From Syntrophus sp. GWC2_56_31 (lineage in GTDB: Bacteria; Desulfobacterota; Syntrophia; Syntrophales; UBA5619): a DNA stretch of 40,355 nucleotides. Positions 10,255 through 20,402 of the stretch are shown one piece after another. The translations under genes and the position numbers were made by a program. The stretch spans positions 16,354 to 56,708 of the forward strand of contig MICN01000030.1 in assembly GCA_001829875.1 (NCBI GenBank), given 5' to 3'. The notes beneath the pieces are model-generated. The model did not search any database. It saw only the letters and a list, made by a program, of their open reading frames with translations, and had not been told where the DNA came from. Each line of letters opens with the position of its first letter. Positions within the stretch are counted from its first letter, which is position 1.

Positions 10255-10971
10255 CTACCCCCCGATGATGGTTCCCACGGCTTCCCCGCAGATCACCCTT
10301 TTGATGTTCCCGGACTTCTGAAGATTGAAGACCTTAAGGGGAAGACCGTTATCCCTGCACAAGGAGATTGCCGTTGCATCCATTACTTTAAGGTTTTTCG
10401 TCAAGACTTCGGTATAACTTATTTTTTCATACTTAATAGCATTGGCATTCTTTACCGGATCAGAGTCGTAAACGCCATCCACCTTGGTCGCCTTGAGCAG
10501 AATCTCGGCCCTGATCTCGACAGCGCGAAGGGTCGCCGCGGTGTCGGTCGTAAAATAGGGGTTACCCGTTCCGGCGGCAAAGATGACCACCCTCCCTTTC
10601 TCCAGGTGTCGAATAGCCCGTCGCTGGATGAACGGTTCGGCAATCGCTTTCATTTCGATGGCCGTCTGCAGGCGGGTCGTCACGTTCAGGTGTTCCAGGG
10701 CGCTTTGGAGGGCAAGGCCGTTGATCACCGTGGCGAGCATGCCCATATAATCGGCGGTGGTTCGCCCCATCCCGCGCCCGCCCGCATCGACGCCGCGAAA
10801 GATGTTGCCGCCGCCGATGACAACTCCAAGCTGCACCCCCATCACCGCGACATCGCGGATTTCGGCAGCCACGGCATCTACGATCTCAGGATCGATGCCA
10901 AAGGACCCTTTGCCCGAAAGGGCTTCACCGCTCAGCTTCAGCAGTACCCGCCTATAGTAAGGCTGATCCAT
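10255..10971 (-). CDS. pyrH: UMP kinase
   Basis: [31 protein letters not shown]...[11 protein letters not shown]; start at ATG 10971. Confidence 0.96.
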   Translation of the reverse strand: MDQPYYRRVLLKLSGEALSGKGSFGIDPEIVDAVAAEIRDVAVMGVQLGVVIGGGNIFRGVDAGGRGMGRTTADYMGMLATVINGLALQSALEHLNVTTRLQTAIEMKAIAEPFIQRRAIRHLEKGRVVIFAAGTGNPYFTTDTAATLRAVEIRAEILLKATKVDGVYDSDPVKNANAIKYEKISYTEVLTKNLKVMDATAISLCRDNGLPLKVFNLQKSGNIKRVICGEAVGTIIGG

Positions 10972-10976
10972 GTGGT

Positions 10977-11579
10977 CTACTTCTGCTCCTCGCCCAGCTG
11001 GAACCTCGAAAATCTTCTCACAACAATATTTTCGCCCGTCTTGGCGATCATGTTGTTGACCAGTGTGCCTACGGTGATGTCCGTATTCTTGATGAACTTT
11101 TGATCCATCAGACACACCTCTTCGAAATATTTCTTCAGTTTGCCTTCGATAATTTTCTCCCAGATTTTTTCCGGTTTCTTCTCTTCGATCAGCTGGCTTC
11201 GATAGATTTCTTTTTCCCGTTCCAAAGCCGCTTCCGAAATCTCGTCTGCCCGGATATAGAGCGGATTCGACGCAGCGACATGCATCGACAGATCCCTGGC
11301 CAGGGTCTGAAAATCTTCGGTTTTGGCAACAAAATCGGTTTCGCAGTTCACCTCGACCAGAACGCCGATCTTCCCCCCCATATGGATATACGAGGCAATG
11401 GTGCCGTCTTTTGCAGCCTTCGAGGAGCGCTTTGTGGCGGCCGACATCCCTTTTTTCCTAAGGACGTCGATAGCCTTCTCAAAATCACCGTCCGAGGCGG
11501 TGAGCGCTTCCTTGCAATCCATCATGCCCGCACCCGTCTTGACCCTTAATTCCTTCACCATCGTTGATGTGATATTCAA
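10977..11579 (-). CDS. tsf: Elongation factor Ts
   Basis: (TTG start) [44 protein letters not shown]...; GGAAGG precedes the TTG. ORF-track extension to 11831 is upstream read-through. Confidence 0.93.
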   Translation of the reverse strand: MNITSTMVKELRVKTGAGMMDCKEALTASDGDFEKAIDVLRKKGMSAATKRSSKAAKDGTIASYIHMGGKIGVLVEVNCETDFVAKTEDFQTLARDLSMHVAASNPLYIRADEISEAALEREKEIYRSQLIEEKKPEKIWEKIIEGKLKKYFEEVCLMDQKFIKNTDITVGTLVNNMIAKTGENIVVRRFSRFQLGEEQK

Positions 11580-11592
11580 TTGTCCTTCCCCC

Positions 11593-12444
11593 TCACTCGC
11601 GTCCGGTCGCCGGAGCATCGCTATCCATCGGAGGTGTCGCCCCTCCGGCCTCGGTTCCTTTTGTTTCCACACTTTCCGGTACGTCGGCTTCCCCGTTCTC
11701 CGGTTTTGTCGGCGTGACGCTGCTGGTTTCCTTGTCGCTCTCCGCCTGGAGACGCTCCTCGAAGCGTCTCTTTCCCTCGAGGACCGCGTCAGCCATTTTG
11801 GAGGAAAAGAGTTTGATCGCCCGGATAGCATCGTCGTTTCCGGGGATGATATAATCGATCAGGTCCGGATCGCAGTTCGTATCCACCATCGCGACAATGG
11901 GAAGCCTCAACCGCCTCGCCTCCATGACCGCAATCATCTCGCGCTTGGGATCTATGATGAACAGTCCCTTGGGAACCCCTTTGATGTTTCGGATCCCCCC
12001 CAAGACCTTGGCCAGCTTTTCCCGGTCTTTCTGGAGCCCCATGATCTCTTTTTTGGGAAAGGCCTTGATGGTGTCGTCGGCAAACATCCGGTCGAGATGA
12101 TTCAACCGGTCGATGCTTTTCTTGATTGTCGCGAAGTTGGTCAGCATTCCTCCGAGCCAGCGTTGATTCACATAAGGCATTTGGCATCGGTCGGCCTCCT
12201 CGCGGATCGAATCCTGCGACTGTTTTTTGGTGCCGACAAAAAGGATCTCGCCTTTTTCCGCGACCGTGTCCACAATGAACTGGTAGGCCGTCTGAAACAT
12301 CCCGACGGTCTGCTGGAGATCGATGATATAGATCCCGTTTCTCGCGCCGAAGATGTAGGGTTTCATTTTTGGGTTCCACTTGTTGGTCTGGTGACCGAAG
12401 TGAACCCCCGCTTCGAGCAACGCCTTCATAGAAATATTTGCCAT
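11593..12444 (-). CDS. rpsB: 30S ribosomal protein S2
   Basis: [55 protein letters not shown] upstream. Confidence 0.97.
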   Translation of the reverse strand: MANISMKALLEAGVHFGHQTNKWNPKMKPYIFGARNGIYIIDLQQTVGMFQTAYQFIVDTVAEKGEILFVGTKKQSQDSIREEADRCQMPYVNQRWLGGMLTNFATIKKSIDRLNHLDRMFADDTIKAFPKKEIMGLQKDREKLAKVLGGIRNIKGVPKGLFIIDPKREMIAVMEARRLRLPIVAMVDTNCDPDLIDYIIPGNDDAIRAIKLFSSKMADAVLEGKRRFEERLQAESDKETSSVTPTKPENGEADVPESVETKGTEAGGATPPMDSDAPATGRE

Positions 12445-12471
12445 ACGAAACTCCTTTTCTGTTTTTTCCGC

Positions 12472-12536
12472 CATCTCCATCCGCTTGCCGGGGACTTCCC
12501 CATCAAGGAAAAGCAACTCCCGGCAATCCGGAGATG
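12472..12536 (-). promoter_or_regulatory. Structured 5' leader of rpsB (long imperfect stem-loop), candidate autoregulatory element
   Basis: Minus strand CATCTCCGGATTGCCGGGAGTTGCTTTTCCttgatGGGGAAGTCCCCGGCAAGCGGATGGAGATG; arms CATCTCC/GGAGATG, TGCCGGG/CCCGGCA and CTTTTCC/GGGGAAG nest in order. Confidence 0.6.
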
Positions 12537-12599
12537 TGTGAATTGTGCAGGCTGATAACACAAAGATTCTAAATAATCAAGCTAATTCCGCTAATGTGG

Positions 12600-12724
12600 G
12601 ACGGCTTCGTAAAAAGGCCGCAGGCAAGGCGCGCGAATCCTGAGGAGTGAGGCGTACTTTTTCGTACGCCGCAATGACGAAGGATGAAGCGCAACGCAGC
12701 ATCCGGCCTTTTTACGAAGCCGTC
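12600..12724. repeat. Nested-palindrome repeat, full copy A
   Basis: GACGGCTTCGTAAAAAGGCC...GGCCTTTTTACGAAGCCGTC with central GGCGTAC-tttttc-GTACGCC; near-identical to copies at 23342 and 36175. Confidence 0.95.
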
Positions 12725-13916
12725 AGGTGTGATAATGGGCGTTGATCTTGATGTAGTCAAAGGAAAGATCCGAGGTGCAGACCGTCCAGGAGCGGCGCCC
12801 CATACCCAGTCCGATCCGTACGCGGATATCCGACTGTTTCATAATACCGGCCAATTTCTCGACGTGGTCCGGGCTCCCTTTTCCATCTGCAAACAGCGGC
12901 ACATCCTCGAAAAAAAGGCGGACCCGGTCCACCGGAAGGTCGATACCCACCGATCCGACCGCAGAGATGATCCTGCCCCAATTGGGATCGCCTCCAAAAA
13001 AGGCCGTTTTGACCAGGTTGGAATTGGCAACGGCGTAGGCCACCCGCCTGGCGTCGCTGATGGTTTTAGCCTCTTCGACAACGATCTCGATCACCTTCGT
13101 TGCCCCTTCCCCGTCACGGACGAGTCCCCGGGCAAGCTCGGCGAGCAGGGCCGAGAGCATCTCCCCGAATCGGTCCAGCGCCGCGGACCTTTTTCTGATC
13201 TCACGATTTCCGGCAACGCCGTTGGCCAGGATGAGGGCCGTGTCGTTGGTGCTCATGCACCCATCTACCGTGACGGAATTGAAACTCCGCTCAACCGACT
13301 GCCTGAACACCGCATCCAGCGCCTCGGCGCCGATCAAGGCATCGGTCATGATGAAGGCGAGCATCGTCGCCATATGCGGCTCGATCATCCCCGCCCCCTT
13401 CGCGATACCGCAGAGCGTGACCTCCTGCTGCCCGATCCTCCCTTTCCGACAGGCGATCTTCGGAAACCGGTCCGTCGTCATGATCCCGGCCTCGGCATCC
13501 GGGATTCCGTCGGCATGGAGCCCCGCAACCAGACCTCGCATCCCGGCTTCGATCTTGCGCAGCGGAAGCCGGTGACCGATGACGCCGGTCGAGGCTACAA
13601 GGACCAGATCGTCGGCAATGCCGAGTTCTCTCGAAGCCGCCCGCGAAACGGCCAGGGCGTCCGCAAGGCCCTCCCGCCCCGTTGCCGCGTTCGCTATGCC
13701 GCTGTTGACGATCACGGCCTGGGCGACTCCCGACCGGATCCTTTCCATGTCGATCAGGACCGGCGCCGCTTTGAAACCATTCGTCGTAAAAACCCCGGCC
13801 GCCCTCGCCGGCCGGATCGAAAAGAGCATTGCCAGGTCTCGATCGCCGTTCGTCTTGATCCCCGCGTGAACCCCGTTGGCGAGAAATCCGGGGACACGAT
13901 ACGTCTCTGGTTTCAT
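12723..13916 (-). CDS. argJ: Bifunctional glutamate N-acetyltransferase/amino-acid acetyltransferase ArgJ
   Basis: NSVTVDGCMSTNDTALILANG contains the conserved autoproteolytic Thr region; NPNWGRI. The stop codon lies in repeat A. Confidence 0.95.
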   Translation of the reverse strand: MKPETYRVPGFLANGVHAGIKTNGDRDLAMLFSIRPARAAGVFTTNGFKAAPVLIDMERIRSGVAQAVIVNSGIANAATGREGLADALAVSRAASRELGIADDLVLVASTGVIGHRLPLRKIEAGMRGLVAGLHADGIPDAEAGIMTTDRFPKIACRKGRIGQQEVTLCGIAKGAGMIEPHMATMLAFIMTDALIGAEALDAVFRQSVERSFNSVTVDGCMSTNDTALILANGVAGNREIRKRSAALDRFGEMLSALLAELARGLVRDGEGATKVIEIVVEEAKTISDARRVAYAVANSNLVKTAFFGGDPNWGRIISAVGSVGIDLPVDRVRLFFEDVPLFADGKGSPDHVEKLAGIMKQSDIRVRIGLGMGRRSWTVCTSDLSFDYIKINAHYHT

Positions 13917-13944
13917 AGTCTACCTCAATTCCTCCGGTCTCCCG

Positions 13945-14049
13945 AGCCCTTTGAAAATCGGATCCCGGAAGCGCGCATTGGAGATTTTTCGGTGGGCCTT
14001 GCCCCGAAAAATGTCCAGCGCGCGGAGGGATCGCGATTTTCAAAGGGCT
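13945..14049. repeat. 105-bp nested palindrome between secA and argJ (different sequence from the A-E family)
   Basis: Perfect 16-bp outer arms AGCCCTTTGAAAATCG / CGATTTTCAAAGGGCT; inner GATCCC..GCGCGC / GCGCGC..GGGATCG; core TTTTTCGGtGGGCcttGCCCCGAAAAA. Confidence 0.85.
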
Positions 14050-14056
14050 TAAAGCA

Positions 14057-16576
14057 CTACTGTCCGCAGCACTTCTTATATTTTTTCCCGCTTCCGCAGG
14101 GACAGGGGTCGTTCCGACCAACCTTGGCCGTCTCCCGTCTGATCGTCGTCGACGCCGGGGTGTCCTCCCCCCGCGACATGATGTAATTCTGACGCCGCTT
14201 CTCCTCTATTCTTTCGACCTCTTCCTCGCGGCGGATCTGGACCATGCAGAGTTTTTCGATGCTGTCTTCCTTTATCCGGCTGATCATGTCCATAAACATG
14301 TCGTATCCCTCTTTCTGATACTCCCGGACAGGATCCTTTTGGCCGTAACCGCGCAGACCGATCCCCTCTTTGAGGTGGTCCATGGCAAGGAGGTTTTCCT
14401 TCCACTGCGTATCGATGGATTGAAGCATGATCATCTTCATGAGATAATCCATCAGCGGCGTCCCGAATTCCGCCTCCTTCTTTTTGAGGTGCGACATGAT
14501 TTCCGTGATGATCGTTTCCTGGGTCGTCTCCGGGGTGAGATCCCCGCTCTTTTCGGCGAGTCTGAGCTTCAGGGTAAAATGTCTGAAAATCCTCTCATCG
14601 AGGCCCTTGATATCCCATTGCTCGGGATGGCTTTTTTCATCGATATACTCCGGGACGATCCCTTCGACCATTTCTTCGACCATCTCCTCCACATCTTTCC
14701 AGAGCGCCTCTCCCTTGAGGACCTTTTTACGCTGCTCGTAGATCACTTTTCGCTGGCGGTTCATGACGTCATCGTATTCGAGCAGGTGCTTGCGGATATC
14801 GAAATTCTGTCCCTCGACACGCTTCTGGGCATTCTCGATCGCCTTGGAAATCAGCCGATGTTCGATCGGCTGTCCCTCCTCCATACCGATCCTGTCCATG
14901 ACCGAGGCGATCCGTTCGGCGCCGAATATCCTGAGGAGATCATCCTCGAGGGAAAGATAGAACCGCGACGACCCCATATCTCCCTGCCGCCCCGAACGGC
15001 CGCGGAGCTGGTTGTCGATGCGCCGGCTCTCGTGTCGCTCCGTACCGAGGATATGGAGACCTCCCAATTCTGCTACCCTCTCGCCCAGCTTGATGTCCGT
15101 ACCGCGGCCGGCCATGTTGGTCGAGATCGTCACCTGACCCGGCTGGCCGGCCTGGGCGACAATCTCCGCCTCGCGCTCATGATTTTTTGCATTCAACACG
15201 TGGTGTTTGATCCCCGCGCGGGTCAGATATTTACTCAGTAGCTCCGATTTCTCGATGGAGATCGTTCCGACGAGCACCGGCCGGTTGGCATCGTGCAATT
15301 GCCGGATCTCTTCGATGACCGCGGTGAACTTCTCCTTCTCGGTCTTGTAGATCACGTCCGAATAGTCCGTACGGATCATCGGCATATTGGTCGGAACCAC
15401 GACGACTTCGAGTTTGTATATCTTGCCGAATTCTTCCGCTTCGGTATCGGCGGTCCCGGTCATCCCCGCCAGTTTGCCATACATGCGGAAATAGTTCTGG
15501 AAGGTGATCGAGGCCATGGTCTGGTTTTCCGACTCGATCTTTACCCGCTCCTTGGCCTCGAGGGCCTGGTGCAGGCCGTCGCTGTACCGCCTGCCCGGCA
15601 TCACCCGACCTGTAAATTCATCGACGATGATGACCTTCCCCTCTTTGACGAGGTAGTCTACGTCGCGCTTGAATAGGGTGTGGGCCTTGAGCGCCTGATT
15701 GACGTGATGGAGAAGATCGATATTTCTGGGTTCGTAGAGATTCTGAACCTTGAGATTTTCCTCGACCCGCGCCACCCCTTCCTCCGTCAGGATGGAGGTG
15801 CGGCTTTTCTCATCGACCGTATAGTCCTTATCCTTTCTCAGTTGCGGTATGACCTGGTTCACCCGGGCGTATTTGTCGGTCGATTCGTCGGAGGCCCCCG
15901 AAATGATGAGCGGGGTCCGGGCCTCGTCGATCAGGATGCTGTCCACTTCATCGACAATGGCAAAGAAAAAGTCCCTCTGAACATAATCGTCCAGAGTGAA
16001 CTTCATGTTGTCCCGCAGATAGTCGAATCCGAACTCGTTGTTCGTCCCGTAAGTGATATCGGCGTGGTAGGCTTCTCTCCGCTGGTCGTCATCCATCCCG
16101 TGGACAATGACGCCGACGGTCATTCCCAGAAAATGATAGATCGGTCCCATCCAGGCGGCGTCCCTTTTGGCGAGGTAGTCGTTGACCGTCACCAGGTGAG
16201 CGCCTTTCCCCTCGAGGGCGTTGAGGTAGAGGGGCATCGTCGCCGCCAGGGTTTTCCCTTCGCCGGTTTTCATCTCGGCGATCTTCCCCTCGTGGAGGAC
16301 CAACCCCCCTATCACCTGGACATCAAAGGGCCGCATCTGGACCGTCCGTCGGGCCGCTTCGCGGGCAACGGCAAACGCCTCGACGAGGACATCGCCCATT
16401 TCAGCGCCGTTCTGAAGTTTCTCTTTGAAGTATGGTGTCTTCGCCTTGAGCTGCTCATCGGTGGCGGCCATCATGGCCGGTTCGAGGGCATTGATCTCCT
16501 CGAGGAACAGGGTGAGACGCTTCAGTTCTCTGTCGTTTCTGCTGCCGACAAGCTTTTTCAAAATGGCATGGAGCAT
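14057..16576 (-). CDS. secA: Preprotein translocase subunit SecA
   Basis: [40 protein letters not shown]-terminal SEC-C zinc motif [19 protein letters not shown]; 839 aa. Confidence 0.98.
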   Translation of the reverse strand: MLHAILKKLVGSRNDRELKRLTLFLEEINALEPAMMAATDEQLKAKTPYFKEKLQNGAEMGDVLVEAFAVAREAARRTVQMRPFDVQVIGGLVLHEGKIAEMKTGEGKTLAATMPLYLNALEGKGAHLVTVNDYLAKRDAAWMGPIYHFLGMTVGVIVHGMDDDQRREAYHADITYGTNNEFGFDYLRDNMKFTLDDYVQRDFFFAIVDEVDSILIDEARTPLIISGASDESTDKYARVNQVIPQLRKDKDYTVDEKSRTSILTEEGVARVEENLKVQNLYEPRNIDLLHHVNQALKAHTLFKRDVDYLVKEGKVIIVDEFTGRVMPGRRYSDGLHQALEAKERVKIESENQTMASITFQNYFRMYGKLAGMTGTADTEAEEFGKIYKLEVVVVPTNMPMIRTDYSDVIYKTEKEKFTAVIEEIRQLHDANRPVLVGTISIEKSELLSKYLTRAGIKHHVLNAKNHEREAEIVAQAGQPGQVTISTNMAGRGTDIKLGERVAELGGLHILGTERHESRRIDNQLRGRSGRQGDMGSSRFYLSLEDDLLRIFGAERIASVMDRIGMEEGQPIEHRLISKAIENAQKRVEGQNFDIRKHLLEYDDVMNRQRKVIYEQRKKVLKGEALWKDVEEMVEEMVEGIVPEYIDEKSHPEQWDIKGLDERIFRHFTLKLRLAEKSGDLTPETTQETIITEIMSHLKKKEAEFGTPLMDYLMKMIMLQSIDTQWKENLLAMDHLKEGIGLRGYGQKDPVREYQKEGYDMFMDMISRIKEDSIEKLCMVQIRREEEVERIEEKRRQNYIMSRGEDTPASTTIRRETAKVGRNDPCPCGSGKKYKKCCGQ

Positions 16577-16586
16577 AAAATTCCTT

Positions 16587-16611
16587 AAAAAAAGCCGGTA
16601 CCATGACCGGC
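16587..16611 (-). terminator. Rho-independent terminator after the M23 peptidase gene
   Basis: Minus strand GCCGGT-catggt-ACCGGC followed by TTTTTTT. Confidence 0.8.
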
Positions 16612-16664
16612 CGATTCGTACCTCAATGGGTTGACGGATCCTGTTGGCGCAGAGGGAACGGAGA

Positions 16665-17570
16665 TCAGTTCAGATACTTCCGCGGGTTGACGGGGACGCC
16701 GTTGAGCAGGACGGCATAATGCAGATGGGACCCCGTGCTGCGGCCGGAATTCCCCACATGGCCGATTCGGTCGCCCTTTCTGATTGTCGCGCCGGTACGG
16801 ACAATTGCTTTGGAGAGATGACCATAGAAGGTGGAAATGCCGTGTCCATGATCGATACGGATCATCTGTCCCACATCCTGGTGGTAGGCGACCTCCACCA
16901 CGACACCGTCTGCCGGCGCCTGGATGACTCTCCCATGTTTCGTTGCGATATCGATCCCTTTGTGAAATTCACGCTCGGCGGCGAAGGGGGAGGCCCGCCG
17001 TCCGAATTCGGACGTCACCCAGCCTACGACGGGCCACACGGAAGGGGTCGCCGCCAGGAGCGACTTTTTCTCTTTCAGCAATGCCAGCATAGAGGCGAAG
17101 CTTTGCTCCCGGAAGGATGCCTCTTTCATGAGGCGATCCACCTGACGTCCGACGCCTTCGATCATTGCCTTTTCATCGATGGCCATCGCTGAGCCCAATC
17201 GCTTTTCTTCGCTCACCGGACCACCGATCCCGAGGAGTTGCTCCCGGTCGCGGCGCGTCTCCAGATTTGCCATGATTCGAATCTTCTTATCGAACTGTTT
17301 AAGATCCTCCATCTTGGACGCGAAGCGATCCACCATCGTAACGAGTCCGTCGAGCTGCTTTTTCTGTTCTGCATTCGCTTGTTTCAGGCGCTGCAATTCT
17401 GCCTGTTCCCTGCGGATATGAATGTAATCATAGGTGAAATACATCATGATGAGGATGAGCCCCATCACAAAAACGGACACACCCTTAATCAGTGTGCTGG
17501 ACAAATTTACTTTCTTCGCCGTGCTGTGTTTTTTTGGTAAAATCAGGAGGGTATAGAAATTCTTTGGCAT
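16665..17570 (-). CDS. M23 family metallopeptidase with N-terminal TM and coiled coil
   Basis: C-terminal [45 protein letters not shown]...[15 protein letters not shown]...[22 protein letters not shown] (LytM fold motifs). Confidence 0.92.
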   Translation of the reverse strand: MPKNFYTLLILPKKHSTAKKVNLSSTLIKGVSVFVMGLILIMMYFTYDYIHIRREQAELQRLKQANAEQKKQLDGLVTMVDRFASKMEDLKQFDKKIRIMANLETRRDREQLLGIGGPVSEEKRLGSAMAIDEKAMIEGVGRQVDRLMKEASFREQSFASMLALLKEKKSLLAATPSVWPVVGWVTSEFGRRASPFAAEREFHKGIDIATKHGRVIQAPADGVVVEVAYHQDVGQMIRIDHGHGISTFYGHLSKAIVRTGATIRKGDRIGHVGNSGRSTGSHLHYAVLLNGVPVNPRKYLN

Positions 17571-17673
17571 TGATTCCCCTTTCTCATATCCTCGCTTTGG
17601 CGCTCTCAAGTCAAAAGTGAGTAGTGCAATATCATAACCGTCACAAAAGTCAAGTCCCGTTTTTCCACAGATT

Positions 17674-17705
17674 AACGCAGCATCCGGTCTTTTTACGAAG
17701 CCGTC
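17674..17705. repeat. Fragment D of the nested-palindrome repeat (right arm only)
   Basis: AACGCAGCATCCGGTCTTTTTACGAAGCCGTC matches the right 32 bp of copy A except for one substitution (GGcC vs GGtC). Confidence 0.85.
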
Positions 17706-17794
17706 AAATTTGTCTTGACTTTGAAGCGTCGGTTAAGCTAAGGAGCTCAAGCACATAGAATCACTTCGTCGGGGGTAATCAGAAAGGAGCTTTC

Positions 17795-19873
17795 ATGTCA
17801 AAATATGAATCAAAATCCATAAGAAACCTGGCAGTCATCGGTCATGGGGGAACAGGGAAGACCACTCTCTGCGAATCTTTCCTCTATATCGCCGGTAAGA
17901 CCGAACGGCCCGGCCGGGTTGATGAGGGAACCTCCTCCATGGATTATGAACCAGAGGAACAGAGGCGGCATGTGTCGATCGGCGCCGCCACAAACAATAT
18001 CGAATGGGAAAAACACCGGATCAACATCATCGACACGCCGGGTGATTCCAATTTTGCTTTTGATACCAAAAGCTGCCTCAGGATCGTGGACGCGGCCGTC
18101 GTCCTGGTCGACGCCGTCGGAGGTGTTGAATTTCAGACGGAAAAGGTCTGGGAATACGCGGATGAATTCAAGCTGCCCCGCATGATCTTTGTCAGCCGGA
18201 TGGATCGGGAGCGGGCCGACTTCGACACTGCGTTGGCAAGCATCAAGACCCGCCTGGGCAAGAAAGTTACGATCGCCTCGCTTCCCATCGGCGCTGAAAG
18301 CGCTTTTTCCGGGGTGGTGGATCTGATCTCCATGAAGGCCTTCATTTTTGACGGAGAGAGGCGAGCGTCAAAAACGGTCGATATTCCGGGCAACATGGCC
18401 GCAGAGGTCAAGAAGTGTCGCGACATCCTCATCGAGGATATCGCCGAGACCGACGACGAACTGATGAACAACTATCTCGAGACCGGCGAACTCAGCTCCG
18501 AAGATCTTAGAGCGGGGCTCCGCAAAGCGATGGTTTCCGGGGCGATCACCCCCGTCCTCTGCGGGTCCGCCCTGAATCACATCGGCATGACATCCCTGCT
18601 CGACACGATCGTGCAATTCTTTCCCTCGCCCATCGATCGAGGCCCGATCATCGGGAAAAAACCGGTCACCGGGGAAGAGGAAATCCGACTTCCGGAGGAA
18701 TCGGCGCCTTTTTCAGCTTTGGTCTTCAAGACTATCGCGGATCCGTATGCCGGTCGGCTTACCCTTTTCCGCGTCTATTCGGGCACGCTCAGCTCCGACT
18801 CCGGCGTCTTCAACGCATCACGGAAAATCACCGAGCGGATCGGAAATATCTTTTACCTGGAAGGAAAAATCCAGAAGCCGGTCACACAGCTCATCCCGGG
18901 CGACATTGCGGCCATCGCCAAACTCAAGGAAACATCGACCGGAGATACGCTCTGCGCAGAGAAGTCCTCGATTGTCTATCCCAAGGTCGAACCTCCCCAT
19001 GCGATCATTTCCTTTGCCGTGGAACCCAAAACCCGCGGCGACGAAGACAAGCTCGTCTCCTCCATCCATCGCCTCACCGATGAGGACCCCACCCTCACCT
19101 TCCATCGGGATGACCAGACAAGGGAAATGATCCTCTCGGGTCTGGGCCAGGTTCATATCGAAGTGATCGTGGAAAAGATGAAACGGAAATTCGGACTCGA
19201 AGTGAACCTGAAAACCCCGAAAGTCCCTTATAAGGAGACGATCAAGGGAAAGACGACCATTCAGGGGCGATACAAGAAACAGTCCGGCGGTCGCGGGCAG
19301 TTTGGCGACACCTGGCTTGAGATAGAACCCCTCCCCCGCGGCAGCGGCTTCGAATTCGCCGATCGGATCGTGGGCGGCGTGGTTCCTCATCAATACCGAC
19401 CCGCCGTGGAGAAAGGCATTGTGGAGGCCATGGCGGAAGGCGTCCTTGCCGGTTATCCGGTCGTGGATATACGCGTGTCGCTTGTCGACGGTTCCTACCA
19501 CACGGTCGATTCCTCCGAAATGGCATTCAAAATCGCGGGTTCCCTCGGTTTCAAGAAGGGCGTCCTCGAATGCCAGCCCACCCTTCTGGAACCCATCGTC
19601 AACATGAATATCGAAATCCCGGACGAGTACATGGGCGATGTCATCGGCGACCTGAACAGCCGCCGAGGCAAGGTTCTGGGAATGGATTCCGCGGGTCATC
19701 ACCAGATCATCAAGGGGCAGGTCCCTCTTGCCGAGATCCTGAAATACGCCCCCGATCTCCGTTCGATGACGAGCGGTCGCGGGACATTCACCTACGAACA
19801 CTCCCATTACGAAGAGATCCCCGCCTACATCGCCGAAAAAATCATCGCCGAATCAAAGAAGGAAGAGGCGTAA
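17795..19873 (+). CDS. Elongation factor G-like protein (divergent EF-G paralogue)
   Basis: 692 aa, EF-G domain architecture through the C-terminal domains (..IPDEYMGDVIGDLNSRRGKVLGMDS..); G motifs deviate: GHGGTGKTT, DTPGDSNF, SRMD. Confidence 0.9.
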   Translation: MSKYESKSIRNLAVIGHGGTGKTTLCESFLYIAGKTERPGRVDEGTSSMDYEPEEQRRHVSIGAATNNIEWEKHRINIIDTPGDSNFAFDTKSCLRIVDAAVVLVDAVGGVEFQTEKVWEYADEFKLPRMIFVSRMDRERADFDTALASIKTRLGKKVTIASLPIGAESAFSGVVDLISMKAFIFDGERRASKTVDIPGNMAAEVKKCRDILIEDIAETDDELMNNYLETGELSSEDLRAGLRKAMVSGAITPVLCGSALNHIGMTSLLDTIVQFFPSPIDRGPIIGKKPVTGEEEIRLPEESAPFSALVFKTIADPYAGRLTLFRVYSGTLSSDSGVFNASRKITERIGNIFYLEGKIQKPVTQLIPGDIAAIAKLKETSTGDTLCAEKSSIVYPKVEPPHAIISFAVEPKTRGDEDKLVSSIHRLTDEDPTLTFHRDDQTREMILSGLGQVHIEVIVEKMKRKFGLEVNLKTPKVPYKETIKGKTTIQGRYKKQSGGRGQFGDTWLEIEPLPRGSGFEFADRIVGGVVPHQYRPAVEKGIVEAMAEGVLAGYPVVDIRVSLVDGSYHTVDSSEMAFKIAGSLGFKKGVLECQPTLLEPIVNMNIEIPDEYMGDVIGDLNSRRGKVLGMDSAGHHQIIKGQVPLAEILKYAPDLRSMTSGRGTFTYEHSHYEEIPAYIAEKIIAESKKEEA

Positions 19874-19874
19874 G

Positions 19875-20396
19875 ATGGGATTTAAGGCCGTCATCATCAC
19901 CGTAAGCGACAAGGGGTCACGCGGCGAGAGGGAGGACGGGAGCGGTCCGGAGATCGCCGGTTTGCTCCAGGCAATGGGAATGGAGATCATCGCCAGGCGA
20001 ATCATCCCCGACGAAAAGGAGATGATCCGCCCGGCTTTGATCGAATGGAGCGAAACAGACAAAGCCGACCTCATCGTGACGACGGGAGGCACCGGCGTGA
20101 GCCCCCGAGATGTCACCCCCGATGCCACCCGAGAGGTCATCGAGCGGGAGATTCCAGGGATGGCGGAGGCCATGCGGCGTCAGAGCATGCTCGTTACCCC
20201 GCATGCGATGATCTCGCGCGCGCTCGTCGGTATCCGGGGCCGGACACTGATCATCAACCTTCCCGGCAGCCCGAAAGGGGCGCGGGAAAATCTCAACGTC
20301 CTGCTGCCCGCCCTCGCACATGCGATCGAAAAGATAAAGGGCGACCAGAGCGAATGCGCCTCCCGGGGTGCAGCGGGGCACGCCGAGGTGAAATAA
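19875..20396 (+). CDS. MoaB/MogA family molybdenum cofactor biosynthesis protein
   Basis: VIITVSDKGSRGEREDGSGPEIAGLL...DLIVTTGGTGVSPRDVTPDATREVIEREIPGMAEAMR...LIINLPGSPKGARENL. Confidence 0.92.
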   Translation: MGFKAVIITVSDKGSRGEREDGSGPEIAGLLQAMGMEIIARRIIPDEKEMIRPALIEWSETDKADLIVTTGGTGVSPRDVTPDATREVIEREIPGMAEAMRRQSMLVTPHAMISRALVGIRGRTLIINLPGSPKGARENLNVLLPALAHAIEKIKGDQSECASRGAAGHAEVK

Positions 20397-20402
20397 ATCC
20401 TT

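Noticed and set aside
11323-12555. 410-aa plus-strand ORF antisense to tsf/rpsB
   Set aside because: Fully overlaps two ribosome-associated genes; composition artefact.
12684-14186. 500-aa plus-strand ORF antisense to argJ
   Set aside because: Opposite a confidently identified argJ; Arg/Pro/Asp-rich composition typical of high-GC antisense open frames; no recognisable motif.
14339-16588. Several plus-strand ORFs (127-302 aa) antisense to secA
   Set aside because: All lie opposite secA; antisense composition effect.
17700-17760. Promoter for the EF-G-like gene (TTGACT ... )
   Set aside because: -35-like hexamer present but no convincing -10 at 16-18 bp; not listed as a feature.
18818-19807. 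329-aa minus-strand ORF antisense to the EF-G-like gene
   Set aside because: Mirror-frame ORF in a conserved coding region.
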